Shown here piece after piece: positions 26,960-35,509 of a stretch of 64,000 nt of DNA; within the stretch, counting starts at the first letter, position 1, and each line of letters begins with the position of its first letter. A program made the translations under genes and the position numbers. The notes under the pieces are model-generated. The model did not search any database. It was not told the DNA's origin and saw only the letters and a program-made list of their open reading frames with translations. Source of the DNA: Vibrio sp. JPW-9-11-11 (GTDB taxonomy: Bacteria; Pseudomonadota; Gammaproteobacteria; Enterobacterales; Vibrionaceae); assembly GCF_013369335.1 (NCBI RefSeq), contig NZ_SZQJ01000005.1, forward strand, positions 310,001 through 374,000. The letters are read 5' to 3'.

Positions 26960-27516
26960 GCTTCACTCCTAAATTGCGCAGATAACACTCTAATTCGATT
27001 GCGCGCGTGCTTTGCCAAGCGAGCATGGATGAAGAGACCGATCAATGCGGCCACCATACCGACCATTGTCGGTATGGTGGCCATTGAAATCCCTTCGGCC
27101 ATCAACTTAGGGTTACTGCTGCTGTATTTAGCCATAGTGTCAAAAACGTTGATCATACCGGTAACGGTTCCAAGCAAACCTAGCATTGGGCATAAGGTCA
27201 CTAAGATTTTGATAAATCGTAAATTGTTTCTTGCAGTAAGCTGCAGTTGCGATATCCAGCCCTCACGTATACGTTGAGCATACCACGAAGTTTGATCGCG
27301 TCGTTGAAGCCACATTTCATGCCATTGCTCGGTAGATTTAGGTAACTCTACGTGTAAGCAATACAAGCGCTCTAACGCCAGCGCCAACAAAAGCATGACC
27401 ACAGCAAACAACCCCCAAAGTACCAACCCGCCCCGCTGCATGAAGTTCGCCAAATCGACACTCCAATCAAAGGATTGTGCCATCTCGGTCAATAGAGTCG
27501 TGAGTTCGTTCATCAT
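26950..27516 (-). CDS. exbB2: ExbB2 proton channel subunit
   Basis: 188 residues with three membrane spans. The MotA/TolQ/ExbB signature is present: LVTLCPMLGLLGTVTGMINVF and then ISMATIPTMVGMVAALIGLF. Shorter than ExbB1 of E. coli (about 244), as usual for ExbB2. Two adjacent ATGs (27516, 27513) overlap the ttpC stop (ATGA). Confidence 0.93.
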   Translation of the reverse strand: MMNELTTLLTEMAQSFDWSVDLANFMQRGGLVLWGLFAVVMLLLALALERLYCLHVELPKSTEQWHEMWLQRRDQTSWYAQRIREGWISQLQLTARNNLRFIKILVTLCPMLGLLGTVTGMINVFDTMAKYSSSNPKLMAEGISMATIPTMVGMVAALIGLFIHARLAKHARNRIRVLSAQFRSEACD

Positions 27517-28856
27517 GCGACCGACGCCATTTTGTCTGAACCCAATGCCAATTCGCCTTCTGCTTGTTGAGCCACCAATGCAACACCCTGTTTCTCTAAG
27601 ATTGATTTAATCGCTTCAACCTGGCTGCTTAATAGATTGTGGGCCAGCAACAATGGCATAGCAGCGACAAGCCCAAGCACCGTGGTCATTAGTGCCATCG
27701 AAATACCGCCCGCCATGACTTTAGGGTCACTGTTGCCATACTGAGTGATGACTTGAAAGGTCTCTATCATACCCACGACGGTTCCCAACAAACCGAGCAT
27801 AGGCGCAAGCGCCGCGAGCAATTTGAGCATAGACAACCCTTTATCGAGATGCGCTTGTTCATCCAGCACTGTCTCTAGTAATCTCAGCTCTAATGCTTCA
27901 ACGCTACGATTCGGATTATGCTGATACACCGCAAGCACGCGCCCCAGCGGGTTATCTTTGGCGTCAGCGGGTAACTGCAGCTGCTGGTGGATTTGTCGAC
28001 GTACCACGACTAAATGAACTGCGCGTACTAGCGCGATGACAAGCCCGATAACCAATAGTCCGATGATGATTTTAGCCACCGCTCCGCCTTGCTCCACTCT
28101 ATCAAATAGACTGGGCGTTGTTGCACGCTGTTTAATGAGTTCACCACGAGTCGGGTCTATCAATAGCGACATCGAACGTCCTTGCAGTAAAGGTTGTATG
28201 TCGGCGAATCTAGGGGCACCTTGTGGTTGATTGGTATAATCGCTCGCCGTTTGCGCTTTTGCGTGCCACTCGAGGAAACCTTGCTCTCCGATCAGCGCAA
28301 AATCACCTAGCTTAAGCGCTTGGCTTTGATGACTCAGTCCTTGAGGATCAATTTTCGTTACCGTGACTAAGCGCAGCTCACCGCTTGCCTTTATTTGAGC
28401 CAAGTAAGCGCGCCAAAGGTGCTCAACTTGTTCTATAGAAGGCAGTTGGCGCGCCGTGGCAATGGTGTCAATCGCAGTAGAATCAGGGGACGGCCCGCTC
28501 GATTGTTGCTGCGTGGTGTGTAGTGTTTTAGCATGCTGACGTACCAAGGTGAAAACATCCGTCAGGCTTGCGGTTTCGGCTTTCAACAGTTGCTCAAGCT
28601 CGGCGAGTTTTTTTTCATTCAGACGAAACGTTTCACTTAATGATTGAGTCTGCGCTTCTAGTTGCGCTTTGTCCTGTTGTAACTGCTGTTTTATCGCGCT
28701 TAGCTCTTGAACCGTGTCGGTAAAACGCCGTTCTCGCTGCTGATTGTGTTGCTGCTGCTTGACGGCTTCACTTTGAGCAGCAGACATTAGCTCATCCGCT
28801 AACAAAGCGCTCGATAGGCAAACCGACATTAACATAGCCATTGCACGTATCATCAT
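27513..28856 (-). CDS. ttpC: TtpC, MotA/TolQ/ExbB-like partner of TonB2
   Basis: 447 residues. A signal peptide (AMLMSVCLSSALLADE) and a periplasmic coiled-coil region (residues about 25-125) precede a second domain and a C-terminal ExbB-like channel segment (LAALAPMLGLLGTVVGMIETF and ISMALMTTVLGLVAAMPLL). In Vibrio, TtpC is needed for TonB2-dependent iron uptake, as known for V. anguillarum. It is much longer than ExbB because of the extra periplasmic part. Overlaps the DUF3450 gene and exbB2 by 4 bases each. Confidence 0.9.
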   Translation of the reverse strand: MMIRAMAMLMSVCLSSALLADELMSAAQSEAVKQQQHNQQRERRFTDTVQELSAIKQQLQQDKAQLEAQTQSLSETFRLNEKKLAELEQLLKAETASLTDVFTLVRQHAKTLHTTQQQSSGPSPDSTAIDTIATARQLPSIEQVEHLWRAYLAQIKASGELRLVTVTKIDPQGLSHQSQALKLGDFALIGEQGFLEWHAKAQTASDYTNQPQGAPRFADIQPLLQGRSMSLLIDPTRGELIKQRATTPSLFDRVEQGGAVAKIIIGLLVIGLVIALVRAVHLVVVRRQIHQQLQLPADAKDNPLGRVLAVYQHNPNRSVEALELRLLETVLDEQAHLDKGLSMLKLLAALAPMLGLLGTVVGMIETFQVITQYGNSDPKVMAGGISMALMTTVLGLVAAMPLLLAHNLLSSQVEAIKSILEKQGVALVAQQAEGELALGSDKMASVA

Positions 28857-29620
28857 TGCGCCGCCTCCACTCGTTCGAGTGAGACGGGCAACGTGATCAA
28901 CTGCGGTATGCTTTGCTGAGCCGCGACCTCGTAGGCCGTATCGAGTTCTTGATATAGGCTAGGTGCGAGGGCAATCCAATCCTGCATGCGCCTATCCCAA
29001 GCCCAATAGTCACTGCGACTGGTGGTACGCGCAACCAGTGAGACCCTTCCCATTTGCAGTACCTCTACCTGACGCGTCTCCCCTTCAACATCAATACTCT
29101 GTTCATACTGACTTAGCTTAAGCCCGTACTCGAGTTCAATCTGGTAAGCTTCAAAGATACGACGAAACTTTTCGCCGTCACTGATATCGGCTCTGGTCAT
29201 CATCGCCTCAAGTTTGGCTACACGTTCGCCTCTTACCTGAGACTTAAACGGAAGATCACTCCCCACCCATAGCTTTAGCTGTTCCAGCATGTGATACATC
29301 AAAGGAACCAACCCTTGCTTAGTCTGAGTCACTTCTTGGCGCTGCTGATGCAAGCTCTCTTGTTCAGCTTGCTGGCTGGCAATTAACCTTGATAAATGGT
29401 CACGATATAGCGTTAAGTTAGAAACCTGCACACGCAAACGCTCGATTTCAGCTTGAAGCTCAAGTGCTTGCTGAGCTTTGCTGTCAATTCGCTGTTGACT
29501 AGCGACGCTTGCTGTATGTGTATCATCTTGAATTTTCTGCGCACTTGCTAAATCGGCTGCCGTCACTTGAACAGTCCAGACAGCAAGTGATGCAATCAAG
29601 CTTAATTTAATTAATTTCAT
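28853..29620 (-). CDS. DUF3450 family periplasmic protein
   Basis: 255 residues. A signal peptide (LIASLAVWTVQVTAAD) is followed by a long coiled coil (QALELQAEIERLRVQVSNLT and SQQAEQESLHQQRQEVTQ) and a C-terminal region with VGSDLPFK and GRVSLVART, both typical of DUF3450. As the first gene of the TonB2 operon it is expected to act in the periplasm with TtpC. Its transcription start must lie in the 134 bases to the neighbouring metallo-hydrolase; I see no clear Fur box there. Confidence 0.82.
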   Translation of the reverse strand: MKLIKLSLIASLAVWTVQVTAADLASAQKIQDDTHTASVASQQRIDSKAQQALELQAEIERLRVQVSNLTLYRDHLSRLIASQQAEQESLHQQRQEVTQTKQGLVPLMYHMLEQLKLWVGSDLPFKSQVRGERVAKLEAMMTRADISDGEKFRRIFEAYQIELEYGLKLSQYEQSIDVEGETRQVEVLQMGRVSLVARTTSRSDYWAWDRRMQDWIALAPSLYQELDTAYEVAAQQSIPQLITLPVSLERVEAAQ

Positions 29621-29753
29621 AACGTTATGTTACCGATACGATGCCAGGCATGAGAGAAAGTCACTGTTAGTGACGACATAGTATCGCGTCTCGCTAAAAC
29701 TTCAATTGCAGGTCAACATTTCGCAGATTGATGATAGGTATTTCTAACTCACA

Positions 29754-30530
29754 TCAATCATGCTTATTAATACCAAAAGCCCACAATGCACCAAACAAGC
29801 TTTTCAATTTGATTTTAAACGCTCGCCAATGGGTGGTGGGAGTTCTTGGGGCAGTATCGACCAAGTGTTGATAGGTTTGAGCAGATAGCACCACCTCTCC
29901 TCCATGAGCAATAAGCAGCGATTGAGGGGCCAAGTCATACACTCTTTGCAACGAAGTTCGATATTGATTGGGGTAAAAGACTGGGAAAGGGGCAATCAGT
30001 TTTTGTTTCACCTCAACCATGAGGTCAGCCACATACAGAACACCTTGCTCTGAGTGATAGAGCGATAAATCTCTATCGGTATGACCCGGGGTTTCAAGAA
30101 CGGTCCAGTCCGGAAAATTCGGAATTGCCTCACCGTCAGACAGCATGACATCCGGCATTAACTTACGCGGATACCACAGGTTGCGTTTTGGCTTACGTTT
30201 TCGCTGAGCAACCCAGCGCGCCAAGGCAATGTCGGTTAAATGCATCAAAAATCCGTCAATACCGCGGTACCAGTGATTAGGGCGAAGCGCAGATACCACC
30301 TGACACCCTGTTAGATCACGCAGTTTATGCGCTGCCCCAGCATGATCTGGATGCATGTGCGTAACAACAACCGTAGTGAGGTGAGAGAAAGGTCGACCTA
30401 ATTCATGGGTAATATAGTGCTTTAGATTGGGAATATCGGCACGAGACGCTCCATCCAGTAGTAGCAGTTTATCGGGGTAGACAGCCAAGTATAAGGTTTG
30501 AATGTAACCATCAAGGGTATGGATTTTCAT
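29754..30530 (-). CDS. Metallo-beta-lactamase-fold hydrolase
   Basis: 258 residues. The metal site is THMHPDHAGA (HxHxDH). Later ligands are ETPGHTDRDLSLY, VADLM (Asp), and IAHGG. The mid-region insert with KRKRKPKRNLWY is unusually basic. Such proteins include glyoxalase II- and lactonase-like enzymes; the substrate is not predictable. The start is uncertain: ATG 30530 gives the normal start MKIHTLDGY; ATG 30542 and GTG 30566 also lie in frame. No strong ribosome site decides it. Confidence 0.75.
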   Translation of the reverse strand: MKIHTLDGYIQTLYLAVYPDKLLLLDGASRADIPNLKHYITHELGRPFSHLTTVVVTHMHPDHAGAAHKLRDLTGCQVVSALRPNHWYRGIDGFLMHLTDIALARWVAQRKRKPKRNLWYPRKLMPDVMLSDGEAIPNFPDWTVLETPGHTDRDLSLYHSEQGVLYVADLMVEVKQKLIAPFPVFYPNQYRTSLQRVYDLAPQSLLIAHGGEVVLSAQTYQHLVDTAPRTPTTHWRAFKIKLKSLFGALWAFGINKHD

Positions 30531-30636
30531 GACACCGACCATTTTAACAATATCGCAACATTCCACTCTATCAAGAATTCTGTTTTATTAAAGAGTAATG
30601 GCTCTAATTCATGATCGAACACGTCTAAGTTCAACA

Positions 30637-30664
30637 CAAAAACGCACAGCCTATGCTGTGCGTT
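30637..30664 (-). terminator. Terminator of the dehydrogenase gene
   Basis: Stem AACGCACAGC/GCTGTGCGTT with loop CTAT. On the minus strand it is followed by TTTTT. Confidence 0.85.
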
Positions 30665-30694
30665 CGTTCAATGATTAAAACCATTTACCGATGG

Positions 30695-31657
30695 CTACGC
30701 TTTAGAAATCGCGAGTCCTGTTTTAAGCGCAACTTGCTCTACGACCTTGTTCACCTCTATAGCGATATTCTCTAATACGGCTCTCTCGTCGTCTGTGAAC
30801 GGGTGCTGCAAGATGGATTCAGCGCCATTTTTTCCAACCACTGTCGGTAAACTCAACACTACGTTGTCTAGGCCATATTCACCATGGAGCAAAGTCGCAA
30901 CCGGCAATACAGAGCGCTCATTGATCATAATGGCTTGGATAATGCGAAATACACTGGCTGAAATGCCATGGGTGGTATTTTGCTTACGTTTAAATATCTC
31001 GTAACCAGCTTGCTTTACCGACTCCAACAGTTGATCGGCGCAGATACGCTGAATATTGTGCGTATCGCAGTAATAATCGGCCGATTGCCCCGCAATTGAA
31101 ATAAGACTTTTCGGGGTAAAACAGTGGCTGCCATGTTCACCAAGCACATAACCAAAAACGTTCTTAGGGTCGAGGTTAACGCGATTGGCAACAATACTCA
31201 TTAAGCGAGCTGTGTCTATCACGCATCCGCTACTGATCACTCTTGAGCGTGGAAAATTAGTGTTGGTAGCAATAAAGTGTGCCACAAGATCGCAAGGGTT
31301 GCTTACAACGATCAAGGTCGCATTGGGTGCAACACGCTCAACTTGTTTGGCGATATCGACACCGATACGGCTGTTGATTTCTGCCAAATCAATCCGTGTT
31401 TGACCTTGCTTAATTTGCGCTCCTGCGGTGATAACGACGATGTCAGCACCAATAAGTGTGAAGTAATCATCGGTGGGAATGATATGGGTATTTTTTGAAA
31501 ACGTCAGTGCCGCAGTATGTCTAAAGTCAAAGACTTCCCCTTCTGCACGCTCTAAGTTGTTATCCAGTAGCACGAGTTCACTAACACTGCCTAGTGTTAA
31601 TAGGTAATTGCATACTCCCACTCCGACCGAACCTGCACCAATTACACCAATCTTCAT
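30695..31657 (-). CDS. LDH/MDH-family L-2-hydroxyacid dehydrogenase
   Basis: 320 residues. NAD-binding start GVIGAGSVGVGVCNYLL. Catalytic residues are present: His in LGEHGSHCF, Asp and Arg in VIDTARLMSI, Arg in TRIDLAEIN. The substrate-specificity position of the active-site loop (Gln in LDH, Arg in MDH; six residues before the TR arginine) is Ile here, in GAQIKQGQTRIDL. The LDH signature itself is otherwise fairly intact. The protein may therefore use a larger or more hydrophobic 2-oxoacid than pyruvate, as in L-2-hydroxyisocaproate dehydrogenases. Product annotation as lactate dehydrogenase would be family-level only. It has its own terminator at 30637. Confidence 0.8.
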   Translation of the reverse strand: MKIGVIGAGSVGVGVCNYLLTLGSVSELVLLDNNLERAEGEVFDFRHTAALTFSKNTHIIPTDDYFTLIGADIVVITAGAQIKQGQTRIDLAEINSRIGVDIAKQVERVAPNATLIVVSNPCDLVAHFIATNTNFPRSRVISSGCVIDTARLMSIVANRVNLDPKNVFGYVLGEHGSHCFTPKSLISIAGQSADYYCDTHNIQRICADQLLESVKQAGYEIFKRKQNTTHGISASVFRIIQAIMINERSVLPVATLLHGEYGLDNVVLSLPTVVGKNGAESILQHPFTDDERAVLENIAIEVNKVVEQVALKTGLAISKA

Positions 31658-31779
31658 TATTCATCCCTGTAAAACTGATTATTCAACCACGGATTGTACT
31701 AATAATTGTGTCATTAGTTCCAATTTAATTTCGCTCTTGAAATAAATCATAGTCGATCTTGCTATCCAGCGCTCGCCTA

Positions 31780-32652
31780 TCAGTGCTTAACGTTAAATAG
31801 ACGTCCATCGGTTCGATAGAAAATCAGGGCGAGCAAAATCAGCGCGCAACCTACCAGCTTGTTACCCGACAACTGCTCGCCATACCAAAGCACACTGAGC
31901 ACTACTGTCCATATTGGCTCAAGTAACATGATTAAAGCGGCATTCGCTGGGTGACATCCCCGTTGCCCTAGCGTTTGCATCACATACCTTAAACTGGTTG
32001 CCAAAATGGCGCTTAATGCAAACCATCTCCAAATTGAGGGCGACACGTCACGAGGAAAGCTCTCAAACATCAATGAGGCAATGGCGGCGATAACGCCTGT
32101 CGTGAAAAGTTGAATACAGGTCAATAACAACACAGGCAGTTTGTGCGCAAGCTTGCTGTTAACGTTAAAGTGAAGTGCCAGCAAGCAGGCATTGGCTAGA
32201 AACCATAACTGGCCCGCAGAACTCTGCCATCCATCGGTTAATGACAGCATAGCCAAGCCAGACACAGCGATCGGCATAGCAAGCCAAAATGCACGTTTCG
32301 GCCGCTCTTTAAACAGCAGCCAGGCGATGATAGGCACAATGATCATCGACAAACTCACGATAAACGCACCTTCTCCCAAGGTTTCGCTGATTGAGATCGC
32401 GTGAACCCAGCAAAGTAATGCCAGCGCTAAAATGGTACCGCCACCTATAGCTTGTATCAACGACTTGCGATTGAGGTGCTTAATTAGCGGCAGTGACAGG
32501 GGAAGTAAACAGAGGGACGCGACGAGAAAACGTAGCCCAACAAAGCCAAACGGTGGCATTCCCTGAATTGTTTGCTTTGAAAATATCCAACCTAATCCTG
32601 CCAAAGCGGTAGTTGCGACTAAAATCCAAGCGGCTTTTCGTTCTGCGTTCAA
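31780..32652 (-). CDS. EamA-family (DMT) transporter
   Basis: 290 residues with about ten membrane spans in two EamA repeats (for example FVGLRFLVASLCLLPLSLPL in the first, MLLEPIWTVVLSVLWYGEQL in the second). Drug/metabolite transporters of this type export amino acids or other metabolites; the substrate is unknown. The first codon is TTG at 32652, with AGGCG about ten bases upstream. A stop codon lies just upstream in frame, and the next ATG would cut the first span, so TTG is the likely start. Confidence 0.82.
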   Translation of the reverse strand: MNAERKAAWILVATTALAGLGWIFSKQTIQGMPPFGFVGLRFLVASLCLLPLSLPLIKHLNRKSLIQAIGGGTILALALLCWVHAISISETLGEGAFIVSLSMIIVPIIAWLLFKERPKRAFWLAMPIAVSGLAMLSLTDGWQSSAGQLWFLANACLLALHFNVNSKLAHKLPVLLLTCIQLFTTGVIAAIASLMFESFPRDVSPSIWRWFALSAILATSLRYVMQTLGQRGCHPANAALIMLLEPIWTVVLSVLWYGEQLSGNKLVGCALILLALIFYRTDGRLFNVKH

Positions 32653-32779
32653 TTTATCAAGCGCCTATGATTGTTAAAAAAGAAATCACTTGATAGTGTC
32701 AGATCTGATGGTCGCTGGCTACGATATTTTCTCCGAAAAATCAGCGCCCTATTCACTATTCACTCACAGGTACGCAAGT

Positions 32780-33481
32780 ATGATTATTGTTGGACATCGG
32801 GGGTTTGCGGGTCACTATCCCGAAAACACTCGAGCGAGTATTTTGGCAGCCGCTAAGCTTGGTCTTGAATGGGTCGAAGTTGACATTCAGCCGACTCAAG
32901 ACCACCAGTTAGTTGTGTGTCATGATCACACCATCAACCGGTGCAGTAACGGTCGAGGGCGCATCGATGAGATGACGCTAGATGAGTTAAAACAGCATGA
33001 CTTTGGCGCTTGGTTCAGTTCACGCTTCGCTGGCGAAAAAATTCTTTGTTTGAACGAGTTGCTCACTCTCGCAAAGCTGCACAATATAAAACTGAACTTA
33101 GAGATCAAAATTGACCGTCATAACCCACATCATGTGTGTACGCTTTTAGCCCATATTCTCACGCAAGCCGAATATCCTGCCCAGCAACTTATGCTGTCGA
33201 GCTTTAGTCCAGAGATAATGCGTGAATTGTTCCAACACCTTCCCCACTATTCTCGTGCGGTATTGTGCGAGAGAGTAACAAAGCGCGTTCTTTCGCTTTT
33301 GAGTGAGGTTGAAGCGTCTCATTGCAATGTTAATCACCGTTGGGTAAGTAAAAAGAAGGTCGATCAACTTAAAAGCCTTGGTTATCAAGTGTGGGCTTAC
33401 ACCGTCAACAATCCACGCTCGCTAAATCATCTACCTAATTTAGACGGTATTTTTAGCGATTACCCACAACGGTTTTTATAA
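32780..33481 (+). CDS. Glycerophosphodiester phosphodiesterase (GDPD)
   Basis: 233 residues. GDPD motifs: VGHRGFAGHYPENT (catalytic His and the E-N pair), VEVDIQPTQD (Glu and Asp of the metal site), VCHDHTINRC (second His), LNLEIK, and YTVNNPRSL at the C-terminal end. It has no signal peptide, so it is a cytosolic UgpQ-type enzyme that hydrolyses glycerophosphodiesters to glycerol-3-phosphate and alcohol. The frame is open further upstream, but ATG 32780 starts directly at the conserved core. Confidence 0.88.
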   Translation: MIIVGHRGFAGHYPENTRASILAAAKLGLEWVEVDIQPTQDHQLVVCHDHTINRCSNGRGRIDEMTLDELKQHDFGAWFSSRFAGEKILCLNELLTLAKLHNIKLNLEIKIDRHNPHHVCTLLAHILTQAEYPAQQLMLSSFSPEIMRELFQHLPHYSRAVLCERVTKRVLSLLSEVEASHCNVNHRWVSKKKVDQLKSLGYQVWAYTVNNPRSLNHLPNLDGIFSDYPQRFL

Positions 33482-33497
33482 CCTTTTCTAAAAACGC

Positions 33498-33540
33498 GCT
33501 ATACAGTGCTCTACCCTACCACTGTACAACACTGTATAGC
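33498..33540. repeat. Inverted repeat with three TACAGTG heptamers
   Basis: Arms GCTATACAGTG (33498-33508) and CACTGTATAGC (33530-33540). A third copy of the heptamer (CACTGTA) lies at 33520-33526. There is no T-run, so it is not a terminator. It lies between the GDPD and sulA genes, upstream of the LexA box. Function unknown. Confidence 0.6.
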
Positions 33541-33714
33541 TCCAAGTGACATGCCTCACAATATCTCACCTTTCCCTTAATACTAAACAACAGCTAATAT
33601 TCACCATAAATACTTTTAAAACAATAATATAGACCCAAAACCCCTGTTAATTACTTATCTATCCTCGAGCAAAAATCATCCAATAGTGCTTGATTATTTT
33701 TCGCCCCCAAACTA

Positions 33715-33730
33715 CTGTATATACATACAG
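33715..33730 (+). promoter_or_regulatory. LexA (SOS) box of sulA
   Basis: CTGTATATACATACAG matches the LexA consensus CTGT-N8-ACAG. It is 22 bases before the sulA start, where it would block the promoter until RecA is activated. Confidence 0.88.
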
Positions 33731-33752
33731 CATGTACAAAGGAACAGTAATT

Positions 33753-34148
33753 ATGATTCAGGCACAGACTCCCATTGGTACTTTCTCAAAATACAATGTT
33801 CTGGCTCAGCCTACTCAGCCAATGAACATCAACCAAGATGTTCTTAGCCGTTTAGCAGGCCTGTCGAGTCAAAAGCAATGGATCCTATTTACGGCACAAT
33901 GTCCGCGTCCTGATTATGATCAACTTTCTGCTTGTCGCATAAGTTGTACCAAAATCATTCAAATGAAAGCATCTCAAACCCAGTCAGAGTTCGAAATCGT
34001 AACCAAGGCTATTCAATCAGGTAATGCCAGTGCTGTCATAGCATCAACGCAAATACCACCGGTGGAACAACGATTACTGCAAGATTTGGCGGTTCAATAT
34101 CAGTGTGAAGTATTCTTTGTTGAGGGCGGAATTAACCAGTATCACTAA
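33753..34148 (+). CDS. sulA: SulA cell-division inhibitor
   Basis: 131 residues, shorter than the 169 of E. coli. The core FTAQCPRPDYDQLSACRIS and VTKAIQSGNASAVIAST corresponds to the RecA-like SulA fold that binds FtsZ and stops septation after DNA damage. The C-terminus ends in YH, as in E. coli, where the last His is needed for Lon degradation. I chose ATG 33753, which follows AAAGGA at 33738-33743 and starts just after the LexA box; the frame is open earlier. A strong terminator follows at 34176. Confidence 0.85.
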   Translation: MIQAQTPIGTFSKYNVLAQPTQPMNINQDVLSRLAGLSSQKQWILFTAQCPRPDYDQLSACRISCTKIIQMKASQTQSEFEIVTKAIQSGNASAVIASTQIPPVEQRLLQDLAVQYQCEVFFVEGGINQYH

Positions 34149-34175
34149 CAAGCTCAACATTTATACGCTGTCTTT

Positions 34176-34200
34176 GCCCCCTCATATGAGGGGGCTTTTT
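34176..34200 (+). terminator. Terminator of sulA
   Basis: A perfect 20-base palindrome (GCCCCCTCAT/ATGAGGGGGC) followed by TTTTT. Confidence 0.92.
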
Positions 34201-34250
34201 GTCTTTCCCTTTTAAATAAACGTGCCCTTGGCGTTCAAATTGCAAAAACA

Positions 34251-34266
34251 AAGCAAACGTTTGCTT
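34251..34266. promoter_or_regulatory. PurR operator of purC
   Basis: AAGCAAACGTTTGCTT, a perfect 16-base palindrome with the central PurR core GCAAACGTTTGC. It lies 99 bases before purC; a -10 like TATTAT follows at 34295-34300. Confidence 0.82.
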
Positions 34267-34365
34267 TTTCACTGGCGAGGAGAATTAGTTCTGGTATTAT
34301 GCGGTGCAAATGGATTATCAGAGCGTGATAATCCCCCCATGTTGCTTAAAGATAGGAATGTCTAA

Positions 34366-35469
34366 ATGAGTCTCGCAGATCAAGTACTCGCCGTAAACGA
34401 CGATCTTCCCATTCGTACAGATAAACCCGTTCATAGCGGAAAAGTTCGCTCTGTCTATTGGCTAACCGAACAAGACAGTAAACGCCTTATCAAAGAAAAA
34501 GGCTATGATGTGGCTGAAGATGCCCCCCTCGCGATCATGGTCATCAGCGATCGTATCTCTGCTTTTGACTGTATTTGGCACGCAGAAGGCGGATTGAAAG
34601 GCGTTCCTGGCAAGGGTGCGGCGCTCAATGCCATTTCTAATCATTGGTTTAGTTTGTTTAAACAACACGGGTTGGCCGATAGCCATATTTTGGACATCCC
34701 CCATCCATTCGTTTGGATTGTACAAAAAGCAAAGCCAATCATGATTGAAGCCATTTGCCGTCAATACATCACGGGATCAATGTGGCGCGCTTACTCCAAT
34801 GGCGAACGCGACTTCTGTGGCATCCAACTTCCAGAGGGGCTTGAAAAAGACAAACCACTCCCTGAACTGCTTATGACGCCATCGACCAAAGGCATCCTTC
34901 GCGGTATTCCAGGTGTGCCAGAGGCGGACGACGTCAACATTACGCGTAAGAATATTGAAGACAACTATGCGGCGTTCAATTTTTCGAAAGCAGAAGACAT
35001 TGCGCAATACGAGAAATTACTGCGAGAGGGTTTTGTTGTTATTAGCAATGCGTTGGCAGAAATTGAGCAGATTTTCGTCGATACGAAATTTGAATTTGGT
35101 TATGTAACGGATTCCAAAGGCCGTGAAAAGCTGATTTACATGGATGAAGTGGGCACACCAGACTCTTCTCGTATTTGGGATGAGAACGAGTACAATGCGG
35201 GTAATATCGTCGAAAACTCTAAAGAAGGCTTCCGCCAATTCTTGCTCAACTACTTCCCAGATCCAGACATTCTGCTTAACAAAGAACGTATGGATGAACG
35301 TGAAGCGCTCGCGCGTGACAACGCCCTGCCCGTTGATGCCCTGATGGATATTTCACGCACGTATCTCGGTATCGCCGAAAAAATCACAGGGCTTAAGATC
35401 ACATTAAGTGAGAATCCTAAGCAAGAAATCATCGATGTTCTTGCTCAAGACTACGGCCTGATCGATTAA
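34366..35469 (+). CDS. purC: SAICAR synthetase PurC (long form)
   Basis: 367 residues. It catalyses the ATP-dependent addition of aspartate to CAIR to give SAICAR in purine synthesis. Motifs: [48 protein letters not shown] and [14 protein letters not shown], which are the nucleotide and metal-binding features of the family. It is the long type found in Vibrio, against about 237 residues in E. coli. The operator at 34251 predicts repression by PurR when purines are plentiful. Confidence 0.95.
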   Translation: MSLADQVLAVNDDLPIRTDKPVHSGKVRSVYWLTEQDSKRLIKEKGYDVAEDAPLAIMVISDRISAFDCIWHAEGGLKGVPGKGAALNAISNHWFSLFKQHGLADSHILDIPHPFVWIVQKAKPIMIEAICRQYITGSMWRAYSNGERDFCGIQLPEGLEKDKPLPELLMTPSTKGILRGIPGVPEADDVNITRKNIEDNYAAFNFSKAEDIAQYEKLLREGFVVISNALAEIEQIFVDTKFEFGYVTDSKGREKLIYMDEVGTPDSSRIWDENEYNAGNIVENSKEGFRQFLLNYFPDPDILLNKERMDEREALARDNALPVDALMDISRTYLGIAEKITGLKITLSENPKQEIIDVLAQDYGLID

Positions 35470-35480
35470 AGCCGCCAAAA

Positions 35481-35506
35481 AAAGCCTCAACTCAGTTGAG
35501 GCTTTT
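35481..35506. terminator. Bidirectional terminator between purC and the EF-hand gene
   Basis: Stem AAAGCCTCAAC/GTTGAGGCTTT with a three-base loop. T-tracts lie on both strands because the stem base is A/T. It serves two convergent genes. Confidence 0.85.
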
Positions 35507-35509
35507 CTG

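Noticed and set aside
29621..29753. Fur box expected before the TonB2 operon
   Set aside because: No 19-base GATAATGATAATCATTATC-like sequence could be found by eye in the gap.
33545..33560. CRP-like site AGTGACATGCCTCACA between GDPD and sulA
   Set aside because: One mismatch to TGTGA-N6-TCACA, but about 190 bases from any start and with no matching promoter; too weak to list.
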